64,000 nt of DNA from Eunapius fragilis (Eukaryota; Porifera; Demospongiae; Spongillida; Spongillidae): the NCBI GenBank assembly GCA_963681505.1, contig OY811977.1, forward strand, positions 6,836,970 to 6,900,969, in the 5' to 3' direction. Position numbers and translations under genes: made by a program. Positions 43,787-55,100 of the stretch are shown here, piece after piece (the first letter of the stretch is position 1; each line of letters opens with the position of its first letter). Below the pieces are notes generated by a model that made no database searches, was not told the origin of the DNA, and worked only from the letters and a program-made list of their open reading frames with translations.

Positions 43787-44160
43787 TCTGAACCTGCGTC
43801 AGCAGGTTCAATATAGGATTGATTGAGGAATGATGAATGTCATTAAAAAATTTAAATCGCGTCGGGAGGGACAACGGAGAAACGGATCACTTATCTCGTT
43901 GCAGCAATCGAACGACAACACCAAGATCTACGTTTTCATGCTAGTTTCATGTCATTAAACTATGCGCTTCCTGACAAACAAAGAACCTGCTTCTCGTGCC
44001 CATTCCCAAAAAAATTGTTCGTCGTCGTCGTCGTCGTCGTCTTCCTTAGGAAGGTATAACTCGAGCTACGAACGGTTTTAAAGAACGAAAATAGTACCAA
44101 TCTCTTCAGAATTTACCGGCACGTTATCCTAGCATGTCATTTGGACACATATCACATCTA
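43787..44160 (+). repeat. Dispersed repeat D2, copy 2
   Basis: Hairpin GAACCTGCGTCAGCAGGTTC, then ATGAATGTCATTAAAAAATT, GCAATCGAACGA, a (CGT)n run at about 44,018-44,040, TCTTCCTTAGGAA and GGCACGTTATCCTAGCATGT. The order is the same as at 26,553-26,945. Confidence 0.7.
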
Positions 44161-44265
44161 GAAAGAAACTACAGCGAGAAATACCCTATTTTGTTGCAAG
44201 TTCTATGGCCATCTAGCAAGTTCTAGCAAGTTCTTAATAAAAAAAAGAAAAAAAAAACTTATGAA

Positions 44266-44562
44266 ACAAGTAAATAAAAACATTCTCTAACGAGAAAGTT
44301 GGTGGGCATATAGGATTGACAATGTTGGTGTAAAAAGCACGGAAACAAGTGTGACAGAAATGTTACTGGAAAATTGAAATAGGCCTATATTTAGCCCAGT
44401 CACATTTAGGCAGCGCACGCTTGAGAAAATGGGCTAAAAATAGGCCTATTTCAATTTTCCAGTAACATTTCTGTCACACTTGTTTCCGTGCTTTTTACAC
44501 CAACATTGTCAATCCTATATGCCCACCAACTTTCTCGTTAGAGAATGTTTTTATTTACTTGT
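44266..44562. mobile_element. Foldback MITE, family 1, copy 2
   Basis: Starts ACAAGTAAATAAAAACATTC and ends with the complement; arms of ~130 bp contain GAGAAAGTTGGTGGGCATAT, GGTGTAAAAAGCACGGAAAC and AGGCCTATTT. The loop near 44,400-44,425 is unpaired. The outer arm words match copy 1, while the inner arm differs, so the arms have co-evolved within each copy. Confidence 0.85.
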
Positions 44563-44579
44563 ACATAGAAAAACTCAAA

Positions 44580-44860
44580 CTTATATTATTATTATCACAC
44601 CAAAAAACACAATGACTATGATTGGACAGCTTAATGTCAGCCTATAGAGATGCCAGCCATATGCTCAGGATAGCAGTGCCCTTGCATTTGCTCTGACAAG
44701 AACCAGGTCGAGCTTACCATACAGCGTTGAGGTGGTGTGGGATTTGAAGCAATTTAGCCTAGCTGCCAGCTGAGAGGCAAGGCATGAAAGATGAAGGCGA
44801 GCTTCAGCCCCCAGCACAGCCATAAGTTTCAACAGCCCATGATATACAATAATGACCAAC
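44580..44860 (-). mobile_element. 5'-truncated LINE 3' end with (TAA)n tail
   Basis: Minus strand encodes AEARLHLSCLASQLAARL, LYGKLDLVLVRANARALLS and a stop, matching the extreme C-terminus of the LINE protein (KLNLTLVRCNARALLSRA). The 3' side ends in GATAATAATAATATAAG, a (TAA)n tail. Confidence 0.8.
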
Positions 44861-45666
44861 TTACTAAAGACCAACTTACTATTGATTATTGATTATAGAG
44901 TATATGCACCCTATACAAAGTCAACTTATATACAATAACAACGAACTTACTATTGATTATAGAGTATATGCATGCAGAAGATTATTTATTCAACTTCTGG
45001 TCATTCTTTTGCTAAAGCTATATGCATATACTCTGCTATGCTATTTTAATTGCTCTTTTCAAATGATTGAGAGTAGGAAGCTGGCCACTTGATGCAATGA
45101 ACATAATAATATACGTGCAGCGTGTTGTTTTATTCGTTTTATTATTTATCAAATAGCAGGTCTTGTAAGTCTCCATCATGAAGTACATTTTAGTACTGTG
45201 CATGTACTTTGGTTTACGGTGTCCTGTCTTTTGCTATTTACCGGCTCATTGCGGGTGTCTAGATTTTTATCAAGCCCCTCTTTGCATATATTAATTGTGC
45301 TAAATTATTTTGCTGGAATGGATCATGTAACACATCAAAATATCACACATCTTTAGAACTGCATGACAGTCAACAACATGTTGACTTCGAGAGAAGTTTT
45401 GTTTTATCAATCTAGAGTCAGAACTGACATTGCAGTGCATATTTATCTAATGGTATCACCATAAGGTCACTCATTGTTTTCCAATGTAACATTTATTTCA
45501 AACTTGAAACGTGTGCGAATTAGTTATGAAATCGCGCATGCATTAGTGAATTGTTGTTGACCAAATCGCATTAATAAAAAAATTGGATGGTATAGTGGCA
45601 AATTTTCTAAGGGCATCCAAGTGGAAATTTAGCAGGTCAATTTAAAACAAACATACATATGGAGCG
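44861..45666. other. Spacer
   Basis: A ~45 bp motif (ACTTACTATTGATTAT, AGAGTATATGCA) is repeated near 44,873-44,905 and 44,945-44,975. No gene seen. Confidence 0.45.
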
Positions 45667-46047
45667 TTGCTAGATGTTTGTTTCATAGACACTGATGCCC
45701 AGTCTTATGCTAGTTGTACTGTTGATGCTGTGCTATGTTCAGCAGAGCAGGAAAAGAAAAGAAAGTGCTCATCATCTGTTGAAGAAAGTCGTGCTTTAAT
45801 TACACCTTTTGTAGTCTCTGTAGATGGGGTCTTGGGTCATGATGCACAACACCTGATGAAGCACCTGTGTGACCTAATTGTGATGAAGTGGGAGAAGTCA
45901 CATTCTGAAGTAATGGTATGGGTTCGTGCCAGAATGGCTTTTGCTATTTTATGTGCAACAAACCTTTGCTTGCATGGATCCAGGGTAAATTGGAGAAGTG
46001 GACATGGCATGGATGATGGAGCTGGCCTCCCTCATTTTCCTCACTGA
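45667..46047 (+). mobile_element. C-terminal remnant of a reverse-transcriptase element
   Basis: LDVCFIDTDAQSYASCTVDA, ITPFVVSVDGVLGHDAQHLM and VWVRARMAFAILCATNLCLHGSR, then GMDDGAGL, match a tail I recall after reverse transcriptase domains of cnidarian, fish and sponge retroelements. I cannot say whether the parent is a LINE or a DIRS-like element. Only the tail is present; it is an old 5'-truncated copy. Confidence 0.5.
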
Positions 46048-46086
46048 TGTGGTTTCATTATTTTCCAAACGTGGTCATTTCAATGC

Positions 46087-46089
<3 letters not shown>

Positions 46090-46136
<47 letters not shown>
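46090..46136. repeat. (TA)n microsatellite
   Basis: About 23 TA dinucleotides. Confidence 0.95.
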
Positions 46137-46139
<3 letters not shown>

Positions 46140-46213
46140 TAAGTGTATGTTGTGTACTGTATTGTGTTCGATTATTAGCATACTGAACGTTTTTAGTGGA
46201 AATACATATGGAG

Positions 46214-46458
46214 CAGTGTCCAGCAAAATCACCCTTATGATACTTCATCAAATTTTCCAGGACAAGCAAAAGAAAAGTAACGCTCGCATTGAAATGTATG
46301 GCTATACTTATAAATTCAGTGCCTAATAACTTTATGATGGATAGTCCAATTAAAGATCCGTAAGGACCATTTGATAGAAGCTCTTTGGAGTTCACGGAAA
46401 AGGAAAAAAATTTGAAAACTTGAAAAACTACCCAGAAGGGTGATTTTGCTGGACACTG
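46214..46458. mobile_element. MITE family 4 with 23 bp TIRs
   Basis: CAGTGTCCAGCAAAATCACCCTT at the left is matched exactly by AAGGGTGATTTTGCTGGACACTG at the right. The 245 bp element has no coding sequence and ends ~40 bp from the second Rac-like copy. No clear target duplication. Confidence 0.85.
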
Positions 46459-46500
46459 TCCCACTACAACAAAATGAAAAGATCTGCAAGGCACAAGGTT

Positions 46501-47285
46501 TTATAGTACGAAACATTTTCTGCATGTGCTTCTTATCCGTCTTTTGAGGTCTGCCTGCCTCGTCAAAAAAGCATTTCGAAGCACTCCACACATTAGCTTG
46601 ACCGCAACGATGTCCTTTTGCAAACGTAGGGCATGGACAGACTCTGCCACTCTCTTTGAGACTCGAAATAGTTTTCTTGTCGTCATTTAGGTCTATCTTT
46701 GTCTCCATACGGACAATGGGGGTGCCAGGACAATATAATGGCGATTTAATTCTGGATACCTCTACAGCAAATATAAACGACGATTTATATAATCGGATAA
46801 CAGTAAGTATACCGCTGTGTTCTGTAGCCATTCACAAAGCCATGCTAGTTATAACTCACTTTTTCTTTCACATTTAATAAGGAAGCAAGACTCACCAGAC
46901 AAATGCAGACAAACACGTCCTAAACCGGATGAATAAAATTCAGTGTTATCTATATATGCGAACTTCCATCATAGGATATGAAAGTGGACTCAATTTGTCG
47001 TAGTCTTCTTGACCTGTAAGGGGCACAGACATGCAGGATGTAAGTTTCCACGCAATAGCATGTCTACTGTGATACACCTGCTGTGTCCCACAGACCAAGG
47101 TTTACAATACTTCCGTCGACTCTTCATTGTAAACGAGTTTATTGTTTTCATGTAACAAAATAAAATTTTACAATCTCCAGGAACAGCATTCGTCATGCAG
47201 CTGATCAGCAGGCACGTCTTTACTACAGCTCAACATATGTATGTGTGCATGGACTTATCCGCCCCGAAAAACGCAACACTCGCTA
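46501..47285 (-). pseudogene. Rac-type Rho GTPase, copy 2, decayed
   Basis: Minus-strand order: an eroded exon 1 near 47,285-47,260 (AGTGTTGCGTT), AVVKTCLLISCMTNAVPGD, then [15 protein letters not shown] with an intron at the same place as copy 1, QEDYDKLSPLSYP, and a last exon recognisable in several frames (WYPELN, KIDLNDDKKTISSLKE, CAAX-like CFVL). Intron positions match copy 1, and stretches such as GGAAGTATTGTAAACCTTGG are identical, so the two are duplicates. It is shorter, lacks the DVFLICFSL exon and has multiple indels; it cannot encode a GTPase. Confidence 0.8.
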
Positions 47286-47744
47286 GCCGGCGCGCGGCAC
47301 GCATGCCATGGTTGAAGTGAGTCGAGTAAATTGCATTGGACAACTTAGGGAGCGTATTTTGGAAAAGATAACGTCATTGTGACGTTTCATTATTACCCCC
47401 CTCCTCATAACGTCATTGATATCAAAGGTTGTGGGAGTCCGGACGCCATTTTTTTAGGTCAGTGCATCGGAAAACGTCACGAGCCTGAACCCCGCCCCCC
47501 CCCCCCCCCCCCCCCCCCCGTAACGTCGAAATGACGTTAACTTTTCCAAAATAGTTTAGAGACGCCCCCTTACGAACATACTCATACCATAATGATAAGA
47601 ATGTATACAAACGTAGTCAAGTTTTTAACATAGCTTTGCCAGCAGACTCATCAAAAGTCAACTCCAGGCTAAACTCCCAAAGCCCCTATGAAGATGCAGA
47701 AGATGGCAAAAACTACAATCGGTAGGAGACTACGGGCCCTCCAT
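47286..47744. other. Spacer with poly-C tract
   Basis: A run of about 28 C at 47,491-47,519, possible G-quadruplex former on the minus strand. No gene. Confidence 0.6.
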
Positions 47745-47861
47745 TGCCTCGAGTAATTTTACTCAGACTCAGTTGAGCCGCTCCCCCTATACATAGAACC
47801 GGCGGATCACGTGACGCTTATGAATAATTGATTTGGTTGGCAAGCGTATGGTGCGAACAAT

Positions 47862-49853
47862 ATGGACGGTCTCGATTTGGTTGCAAAAGAAAGGTATAAA
47901 CAAAAGCTGGAGTCTGTTGGTTTGCAGGTAAGTGACGACCCATACTTGGAAGCAAATAGCCATTGTTTCTGAGACGATATGTCATTGTGGCCGCGGATCG
48001 AGTACGGTCATATTTTTGGGTACTTCATTAAACGACCAGGCACATACACCCAGGAGCTGCTGCTTTCGTGGAAGCAACTAGAAGCCTATAATTTCTTTGA
48101 GTCTGGGTACGTGAGAACTGTGTTCGCAATGGCATTTGGGCAAGGCGTAGCAAAATGCGTATTGGTCAAGGCTAAAGTCAATCCAAGCCAGCGCTCACCA
48201 GATGAAGCACATGAAGCTTGGGTTATAGCTAAGCCTGATGGTTATATTGTGTCTGCTTACTGCACATGCAAGGCAGGGTAAGTACTACATGGTGTGTATT
48301 GTAATACCTTGTTTTTTTTTTTTGTTAGTACATCAGTTATTAACATTAGCGACATTTTGATATATTACGCAGTCTAGGGGAAGGCTGCTCTCACATAGCT
48401 GCAGTGATGTTCAAAATTGAATGTGCTGTGAAGCTAGGCTACACTTCATCAACTTCCCAAGTGTGTAAATGGAACAGTTCATTTTGCTCAAAGGTATACA
48501 TAAATTACAATATGTCATGCAGTGTTGTTCCATGCTGTTGTTGAATAATTAAATTGTACATGCATGTAAACATGGCAAAGGGGAGGTATTATCATTATTA
48601 CATTACATCAGTGAGTGTACTGACTTGTAGGTGGAACCAGCTCTTATAGCGAATATCGAATTTAAACGACCAAAACGACCTAAGCTGGCCACCAATGTGA
48701 GCAAAAATGCGCAAAAGGAAGGACGTCTTGCCACAGGGAATGCTGTGATACAACCAGAGGCTGAAGCGAAATTTCTTTCAAACTTAAAGGATGTTTTTCC
48801 CAGTGCTGTCATCTTCTCGTCGATCCTACAAAAACCAACACCATGTGCTCAATCTCAGCCAGTTGTTCAAAAGCTACCATTTTTGTTAACATCCTCGCAT
48901 AAGGTACCTTATAACAAGATGACATCAGAAGAGCTCAATGTAGAGTGTCAAGTTATTCTTCAAACGAAGCTGGTTGTCTCAAAAGACGAGGCATCATATT
49001 TGGAACAGGTAACCAGACTTCAGTCACAGTCAATACTATGGCATCAGCACCGTAAAGGTCGTGTAACTGCTTCCAAAATATTTGCAGTGGCACGAACATC
49101 TATTGAAAATCCGTCACGATCCCTGATCAAAGAAATCATGGAAACGAAGGTCCATGCACATACTGAAGTGTTGTCGCTGAAATGGGGAATAGAGAACGAA
49201 CAAAACGCACGAGAACAGTATTTTGGGCAAATTAAAGATGATCACACAGAACTCTCCTGCACTTTGAGCGGACTTCGTGTGAATCCCAAATATCCTCACC
49301 TTGGAGCCACACCAGACGGGATTGTAAAATGTGACTGTTGTGGGAATGGGCTTATTGAAATTAAGTGTCCCTACAAGCACAAAGAAAGTCACCCACATAG
49401 TGTTGTGGACAACAATTTTGCCTTGAACATGTTGATGGCCTAGTACGCCTGAAGAAAACCCATGAGTACTATTATCAGATACAAGGGCAATTGGCTATTT
49501 GTGAAATGGAATATTGTGACTTTGTCTGTTGGACTCCTCATGGAATACACATTGAACGTATCCTTCCCGATACACTCTTTGAAACTGTCAAGCCAGCTCT
49601 TGATACATTCTTTGTAAGGGTGCTGTTACCTTTGCTCATGACTGGTAAAACACAGCGGGAACAGGGCACTGCTCACGTGTCTGAAAAAGAAGACACCTAC
49701 TGCTGGTGCAATGGCAAAGATGAAGGTGCAATGGTAGCTTGTGACAATGAAAATTGCACACGCCAGTGGTTTCATTTCGAATGTGTGGGTCTGAAGAGCA
49801 AACCACGCGGAAAATGGTACTGTTGTGCTGAATGCAGACACGCTGAGACATAA
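47862..49853 (+). CDS. SWIM / YqaJ-type nuclease / PHD-finger protein of the transposon
   Basis: Starts MDGLDLVAKERYKQKLESVG; exon 1 continues to ~47,927 or reads on to an in-frame TGA at 47,972, after which MSLWPRIEYGHIFGYF opens. The SWIM zinc motif is split by an intron (48,278-48,372): YCTCKAG then LGEGCSHIAAVMF. Another intron lies at 48,493-48,630. The YqaJ-like exonuclease spans about 49,000-49,600: QSILWHQHRKGRVTAS, WGIENEQNAREQY, PHLGATPDGIV and GLIEIKCPYK (D...ExK catalytic set). The C-terminus is a PHD finger: YCWCNGKDEGAMVACDNENC, WFHFECVGL, WYCCAEC. One base is missing in a T run near 49,419 (TTTTGCC), which shifts the frame before CLEHVDGLVRLKKTHEYYYQ. Related YqaJ enzymes process DNA ends, so it may act on excised or target DNA. 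Confidence 0.8.
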
Positions 49854-49871
49854 CTTTGCTTTTTTATGTAA

Positions 49872-51336
49872 TTAAAATGAAATAGATTCAATCACACTTG
49901 AACACAAATTTACTAATGCAGCACATACAGTCACAATTTTGTCAGTTAGTGATGTTTCTTTTCCATCATTACATTTAAGTGTAGAAACTGGCAGTGTCGA
50001 CTGAAGAATAGTATACTTATTCTTAAGTAGTCCTATAACTCTTTCGATGTGAATCCTGACTTTTGAAAGTCGTTGAGAATACTCCACCTCATCCAGTGAA
50101 GGAGGGGATTTCCAGCTTTGCCCCATGTATTGCAACATCATCATGTATGTCAAAACCCGTCGGCCAGTACAATGTCACCATGTTCAAGTAAGCGTAGGAA
50201 ACCACTGTTCATGGTGATTAACTTATCTGTAGCTCTGCCACCCCAACACTTTGACAAAAAAGATATGGCACCACAAGGTGTTATCCCAACTAAAAATTTC
50301 ACTGTATTGTGCTTCTTATAATTGGAATAAGTTTGTGCCCGTGCTTGATATGCGTATGGTCGCTCTGTAAATATCTCAGAACAATCAATGATACATCTTG
50401 CCTTAGGATACAAGTCTTTGAAAATCTGAGGCATGTTTGACTTGCATGTTTCTTGATCAGGCCACTTTTAAACCTCTTCCAATTTATTATTAGAAATTTT
50501 AAACTACAGTACATTGCATCTATCCATGCAATAAATATATCTGATACTGTGGACTCACTGATGCCAAAGCGGTAAGCAAGGTCTTGTACCAAGAGACCAA
50601 GTCTTAGTCTCATTAAGGTCAGCAATAAGCGGTCCGCATCACATAAGCGCACATTTGTTGTTGTGTGTGACTTGACGGCCAGTGTAGGAGAGCATGACAA
50701 AAGGTATGCTAATACTTGTTCAAAAACAGAACAGGTGGGTAGTCCCGTGTAAAACTTCACCGCTTCATCATTGGAAGCTATTTCACTGTACCTGAACGTT
50801 AAAGGGCTTGTCTGCGTTTCTGAAGATGTTGTGCTCGTTGGTGTTTGCGTTTCTGTACACTGGACCTCAAGGGCTGCAGTCTGTATTCCTGCTTCACACA
50901 TGAACTGCGAGTCTCCGAGAAGTAAAAGACCTTCCACTGCATCGCGATGTCTTTCCATTTCACGCTCCCTGTCTCTCCTAGACTTAACTCTCACCTCTCG
51001 CTCACGTTGCGTTTCTGAGCTTTCTTGCGTCTTCTTAAACGAAAATACAGTAGGAACGTAGTCTACATTGCTGCTGTCGTTGACCGGTTTTCCTGCACGT
51101 TAAAAGATACAGTGAAATTCACGCGCACAAACTGTGAGCATATAGCCGTACACACCTGATATAAAATGGTCACCACAAATTCGTGAGTGTACCGTAGGTA
51201 TCCAGTTTTGTCTTTTCAGAGCTTTTATCCACTTCAGTCTTCTGGCACGATCCGTTATTGGAAAACGATAAAAACCAAGGCCAGTACGTTCCCCGTGGCG
51301 ATTTTTGCAACCAAACGCACAACAACTAACAACCAT
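49872..51336 (-). pseudogene. THAP-domain DDE_4 transposase of the same transposon
   Basis: Begins at ATG 51,336 with a C2CH THAP domain: CCAFGCKNRHG, FYRFP, RRLKWIKALKRQNW, SRICGDHF. A ~65 bp intron (about 51,154-51,090) follows, then a basic coiled region RREREMERH-like and a helix-turn-helix (LSCSPTL, LRLGLLVQDLAYRFGISEST). The DDE_4 core shows IIDCSEIFTERP (first Asp), GDIVLADGF (second Asp) and VRIHIERVIGLLKNKY (Glu). The frame changes at about 50,460, 50,160 and again near 50,105, so the copy is non-functional as read. Its stop lies 18 bp from the stop of the convergent nuclease gene. Confidence 0.8.
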
Positions 51337-51460
51337 GTTTTAGCCACAGTTGCCAACCAATTTATATATTCATCGATTCTGGTCACGTGCTTGCGTTCCC
51401 ACCGGACCTATGTATTCCCAATCCCCAGGGTGTTGCTCAAGAGCGATTTTCCTCCTTAAT

Positions 51461-52168
51461 TAGTAATATGGTGTGGGTACGAGACTAGAGCGAGGCTCAA
51501 CCCCCCTCCCCCTCCCATGAGCTCTCTTCTGTCTGAAGATGCGACTACAGTACTGCTATTACACTGACCTGGGTCCAGCCAGCTCGACGTTTCTATGGGC
51601 AAGTCCTTTCACACAGCCAATCATAAATTGTTACCAATGAGTTCACCCATCTAGCCTCGGCCGAACACACAAGATAAGGGTATCGGCCTGGGACTACGAA
51701 GCGTATCGGACATTATTAAAACTGGAAAAGGAAAGATATGCACGTGATTTGTAGACCACACCCACCAGCTGAACTGTCGATGCCTGTTAAGCTGTCATCA
51801 GCGCCTGGTCATCAATCAACACAGGACTCTGACAGGTCCACTGTCGTTGTTTGGCAGCACAGCGCCAACAATGGGAAACATTTCAACTCTTTCCGTCTCG
51901 CGAAGGCCACCTACCGAATCCCCTTCTCTTCCCATTGTAAACCGCTCCACCTACGTTAACCCAGTAAGCGCCGCAGCGTCGTACTATAGTCCCCCGGCTC
52001 CCGCGCAGGATAGCAGCCGCCTCACTACACCCGCTCCCGCGGAGAGGATCAGTAGCCCGTGCGCCCCCCCGCCCACTCTTCCACCACTCACGTTGCCCGG
52101 GGCTACGTCCGCACCAACGCCTTCGCCATGTCACTCGCGATCGGCCCCTACAACGCTGAGCCTCGTCG
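51461..52168. other. Spacer / 5' region of helicase gene
   Basis: Becomes GC-rich from about 51,840. A proline/serine-rich frame from ATG 51,877 overlaps the helicase start in another frame and may be an alternative N-terminus or a shadow; I cannot decide. Confidence 0.35.
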
Positions 52169-55100
52169 ATGTACCTTCGCGCAAATTCTTCGCCGTGTGT
52201 TGGAGTCGCGCGCAGGCGCAGTCAAGTGTGGACCCAGCGGCCGGGGATCAACTGGACCTTGGAACTCGTTCTCGCCGACCACCGACTTCAGTACCTGGAG
52301 TTGCTCAAACTGGACGGTTCTGTTGAAATACAGTTTGTCAGCCTTGACGAGGACGACAAGTTCCTCGGGGTCCCTAGTTCTTGCTCGAACCTTACGTGGA
52401 AGGTGACACAGGAAGGCTGGGTCAAGGTGCCCAAGGAGATGGATCCCGACGCCCACCGCGTGTTGCTCAGCAACAAGTGGTGGGCAGGCCTAAAGCATTG
52501 CCTCAACCCCTCGGTGCGCGGTCTGATGCGCTACGACCTCTTTGAGGCCGGCTTCCTGCGCCTGTTCATTGTCCCCGTGGCTGGGGAGGAGTGTGTCAGA
52601 GCCATTGTGACGACTAACACGCCTGTGGTTGTGAGGGACCTTTCAAAAGGGCGAGGCAACAGCCATGGCGCTGCCCTGTTGTCTGAGTGCATTATTGCCA
52701 AACCTCCCCGGGAATTCCCGGCAACAATTGACGATCACTTTGATGGGTGTCAACGTGAGCACCACCAGGCTGAGGTGGGTGAGGATCCAGAGCTGAATTC
52801 ACTCCTCCCCCGCAGTGAGCCCCTCGACCCTACCAGCAATGTTGGTGGCGCAGCCACTGTCTCATGTGGTAGGGATGGACCAATCACTGTAGTCCCTGTG
52901 TGTGTCAGGGCTGCACCAATCACTGTAGACCCTGTGGGTGTTGCGGTTACACCAATCACTGTAGACCCTGTGGATGTTGCGGTTACGCCAATCACTGTAG
53001 TCCCTGTGGGTGTTGCAGTTACACCACTCACTGTAGACCCTGTGGGTGTTGGGTCTACTGTAGACCCTGCACCAATCACTGCAGACCCCCTTGCTGGCAT
53101 CGGGACCACAGCTACGAGCGTTGAATCACAACAGAAAAACCCTCTACCTGCTCGTGTGCAAGGATCAACCGATCCGTGTACCTCAGAGGATGGATTGGCC
53201 GTACCCTTGCCCCTGCTCGTGCGACAGGCCTCAGCCACAAGGTCCTGCGCACCAAAGAGCCACCTCTTCCCCCACCAGGAGCGAACAGTGTCTTGGATGT
53301 TGGACTTGGAGTCAGGTAAGAGTGAGTCCCTCCTGGTGCCTCAGTCTGTCCTGTTTGGGCGGTCTCACGCCTACCACCACGGCATATGGCACAGCGTGGG
53401 GAACGGGTTCAAGCGAGAGATCTTTGCTCGAGACGTCGAGTACCTCTGTGCCCGCTCCCTAGCACGAGGGGGTGTGGTGGCCCATCCCGTTGGTTCGGGG
53501 AAGACGGTCATCGCCGCCGAAGTCATACGGCGCACCCTCCGCAGGGGGGTCACGGCCGTGTACGTGCCCGCGCACATCGCCCGCCAGTGGCACTCAGAGT
53601 TGGTCCGTTTCGTGCCCAACATTAGAGTGCTTGTGGTGGACGACTGTCCCCATTCAGGCTGGTGTCAAGGCGCCTCGGCCAATGTGGTAATAATCCCGCA
53701 CAACGTGGCCGACACATACTTGAGCGAAACTCCCCCGTATCGTATCGTCGTGGACGAACCACAGGAGGCGGCAAAGACCCCAAGCATCTTCAAGGCCCTG
53801 GTAGCCAACGACTGCCCGCGTCGCTGGCTCCTCACGGCCACGCCCACCCCCCTCCTCCCCATGATGCACCTCGCCCTCGGCATAGACGCCTCGGCCTCCC
53901 GCTGCCTCCCGTACGACAGCATGCTCTTCTGGTTCAGCCGCACCCGCTGTCGTCGTGACCCACCCTTCCTGTGCCTCCCTGTTCCCCCTCTGATGGTGCA
54001 CATGCACCCCGTGACCCTCCAGTGGCAGGAGATGTCTGTCCTCCACTCCTACATCCTGCAGGACGACCTCCAGTCGGCCATCAGGCTAACGTCGTTCTTC
54101 CACCTGGTGCACAGGGAGAGGGGTGGGGGAGGGGGAGGCGGGTCTGATCTCAGCGGCACGCAGAGCTTTGTGTCCATGGACGACTGGGTGCGCAAGCACA
54201 GGGACGCTATCGTTGAGGACCTGGGGGAGACCAAGAGGAGGCTCTGGTGGCTGGAAGAGCAAGTTGCCGCAGAGAGGAACACGTACGTAGAGGACAGGGA
54301 GAGGGGTGAGGCCAAACCGATGGGTTGTGCTGAACAGAGTGAAGACGCCGTTCATTTAGTAGCAGACATTGACGATTTTGACAATGATGTGGGAGTGTCT
54401 TTGGTTCTGCTGCAGCAGAGAAATAGTGCGAGAAAAGACATCAACACACTTGAGAAGCAACTGGCGTTCTTGCAAACTGTTACCGACAGCATCACGTGTG
54501 AAGCAGAATGTCTGATATGCATGAACGCTCTTGGCAATCGTGTGGTCAGCGTGATGCCCTGCCTCCACTCCATGTGTGCTGTCTGTGCCTCACAGCTGTT
54601 CCAGATGAATGACAGGACGTTGTGTCCACAGTGTCGTGCATCTACCTCTAGGAGGGATGTGTGCACATTTGTATGCTCGGCTAATAAATCAGGTGTGATG
54701 GTGTGGGGAGGGTGTCCGTGTGTTGGTGTGTGATGGTGTGGGGAGGGTGTGCCCTTATGTGTTGGTGTTGGGAGGGTATGTGTTGGTGTGGGATGTGTGA
54801 TGGTGTGGTGTTGTGTGTGCATGTGCATTGGTGGTCGGAAGTGTGCATGTGTGTTGGTATGGGTGATGATGTGGTAGGGTGTGGGTGCATATGAGATTGT
54901 ATGGGGAGAGTGTGTACATGTAGATGTGTGGAGTAGTGGTGTGGGGAGGGTGTATCCATGTGCGATGGTATGGGAGGGTGTGTCCATGTGTGTTGGTGCA
55001 ATGATGTGGGGAGGGTGTGTCCATGTGTGATGGTGTGGGAGGGTGTGTCCATGTGTGTGTTGGATGATGCTGTGGGGAGGCTACATGTATGTCCATGTGT

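Larger units (their letters stand above)
47745..51460. mobile_element. Two-gene DNA transposon (ISL2EU/IS4EU-like)
   Basis: A YqaJ-nuclease gene (plus) and a THAP/DDE_4 transposase gene (minus) converge. From memory, ISL2EU-type elements pair a THAP-bearing transposase with a YqaJ protein. Possible diverged TIRs are TTGAGC...TACATAGAACCGGCGG then CACGTGAC at about 47,772-47,820, and the complement TTGAGC...TACATAGGTCCGGTGGG then CACGTGACC at about 51,380-51,445. The limits given are approximate and I could not define a target duplication. Confidence 0.6.
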
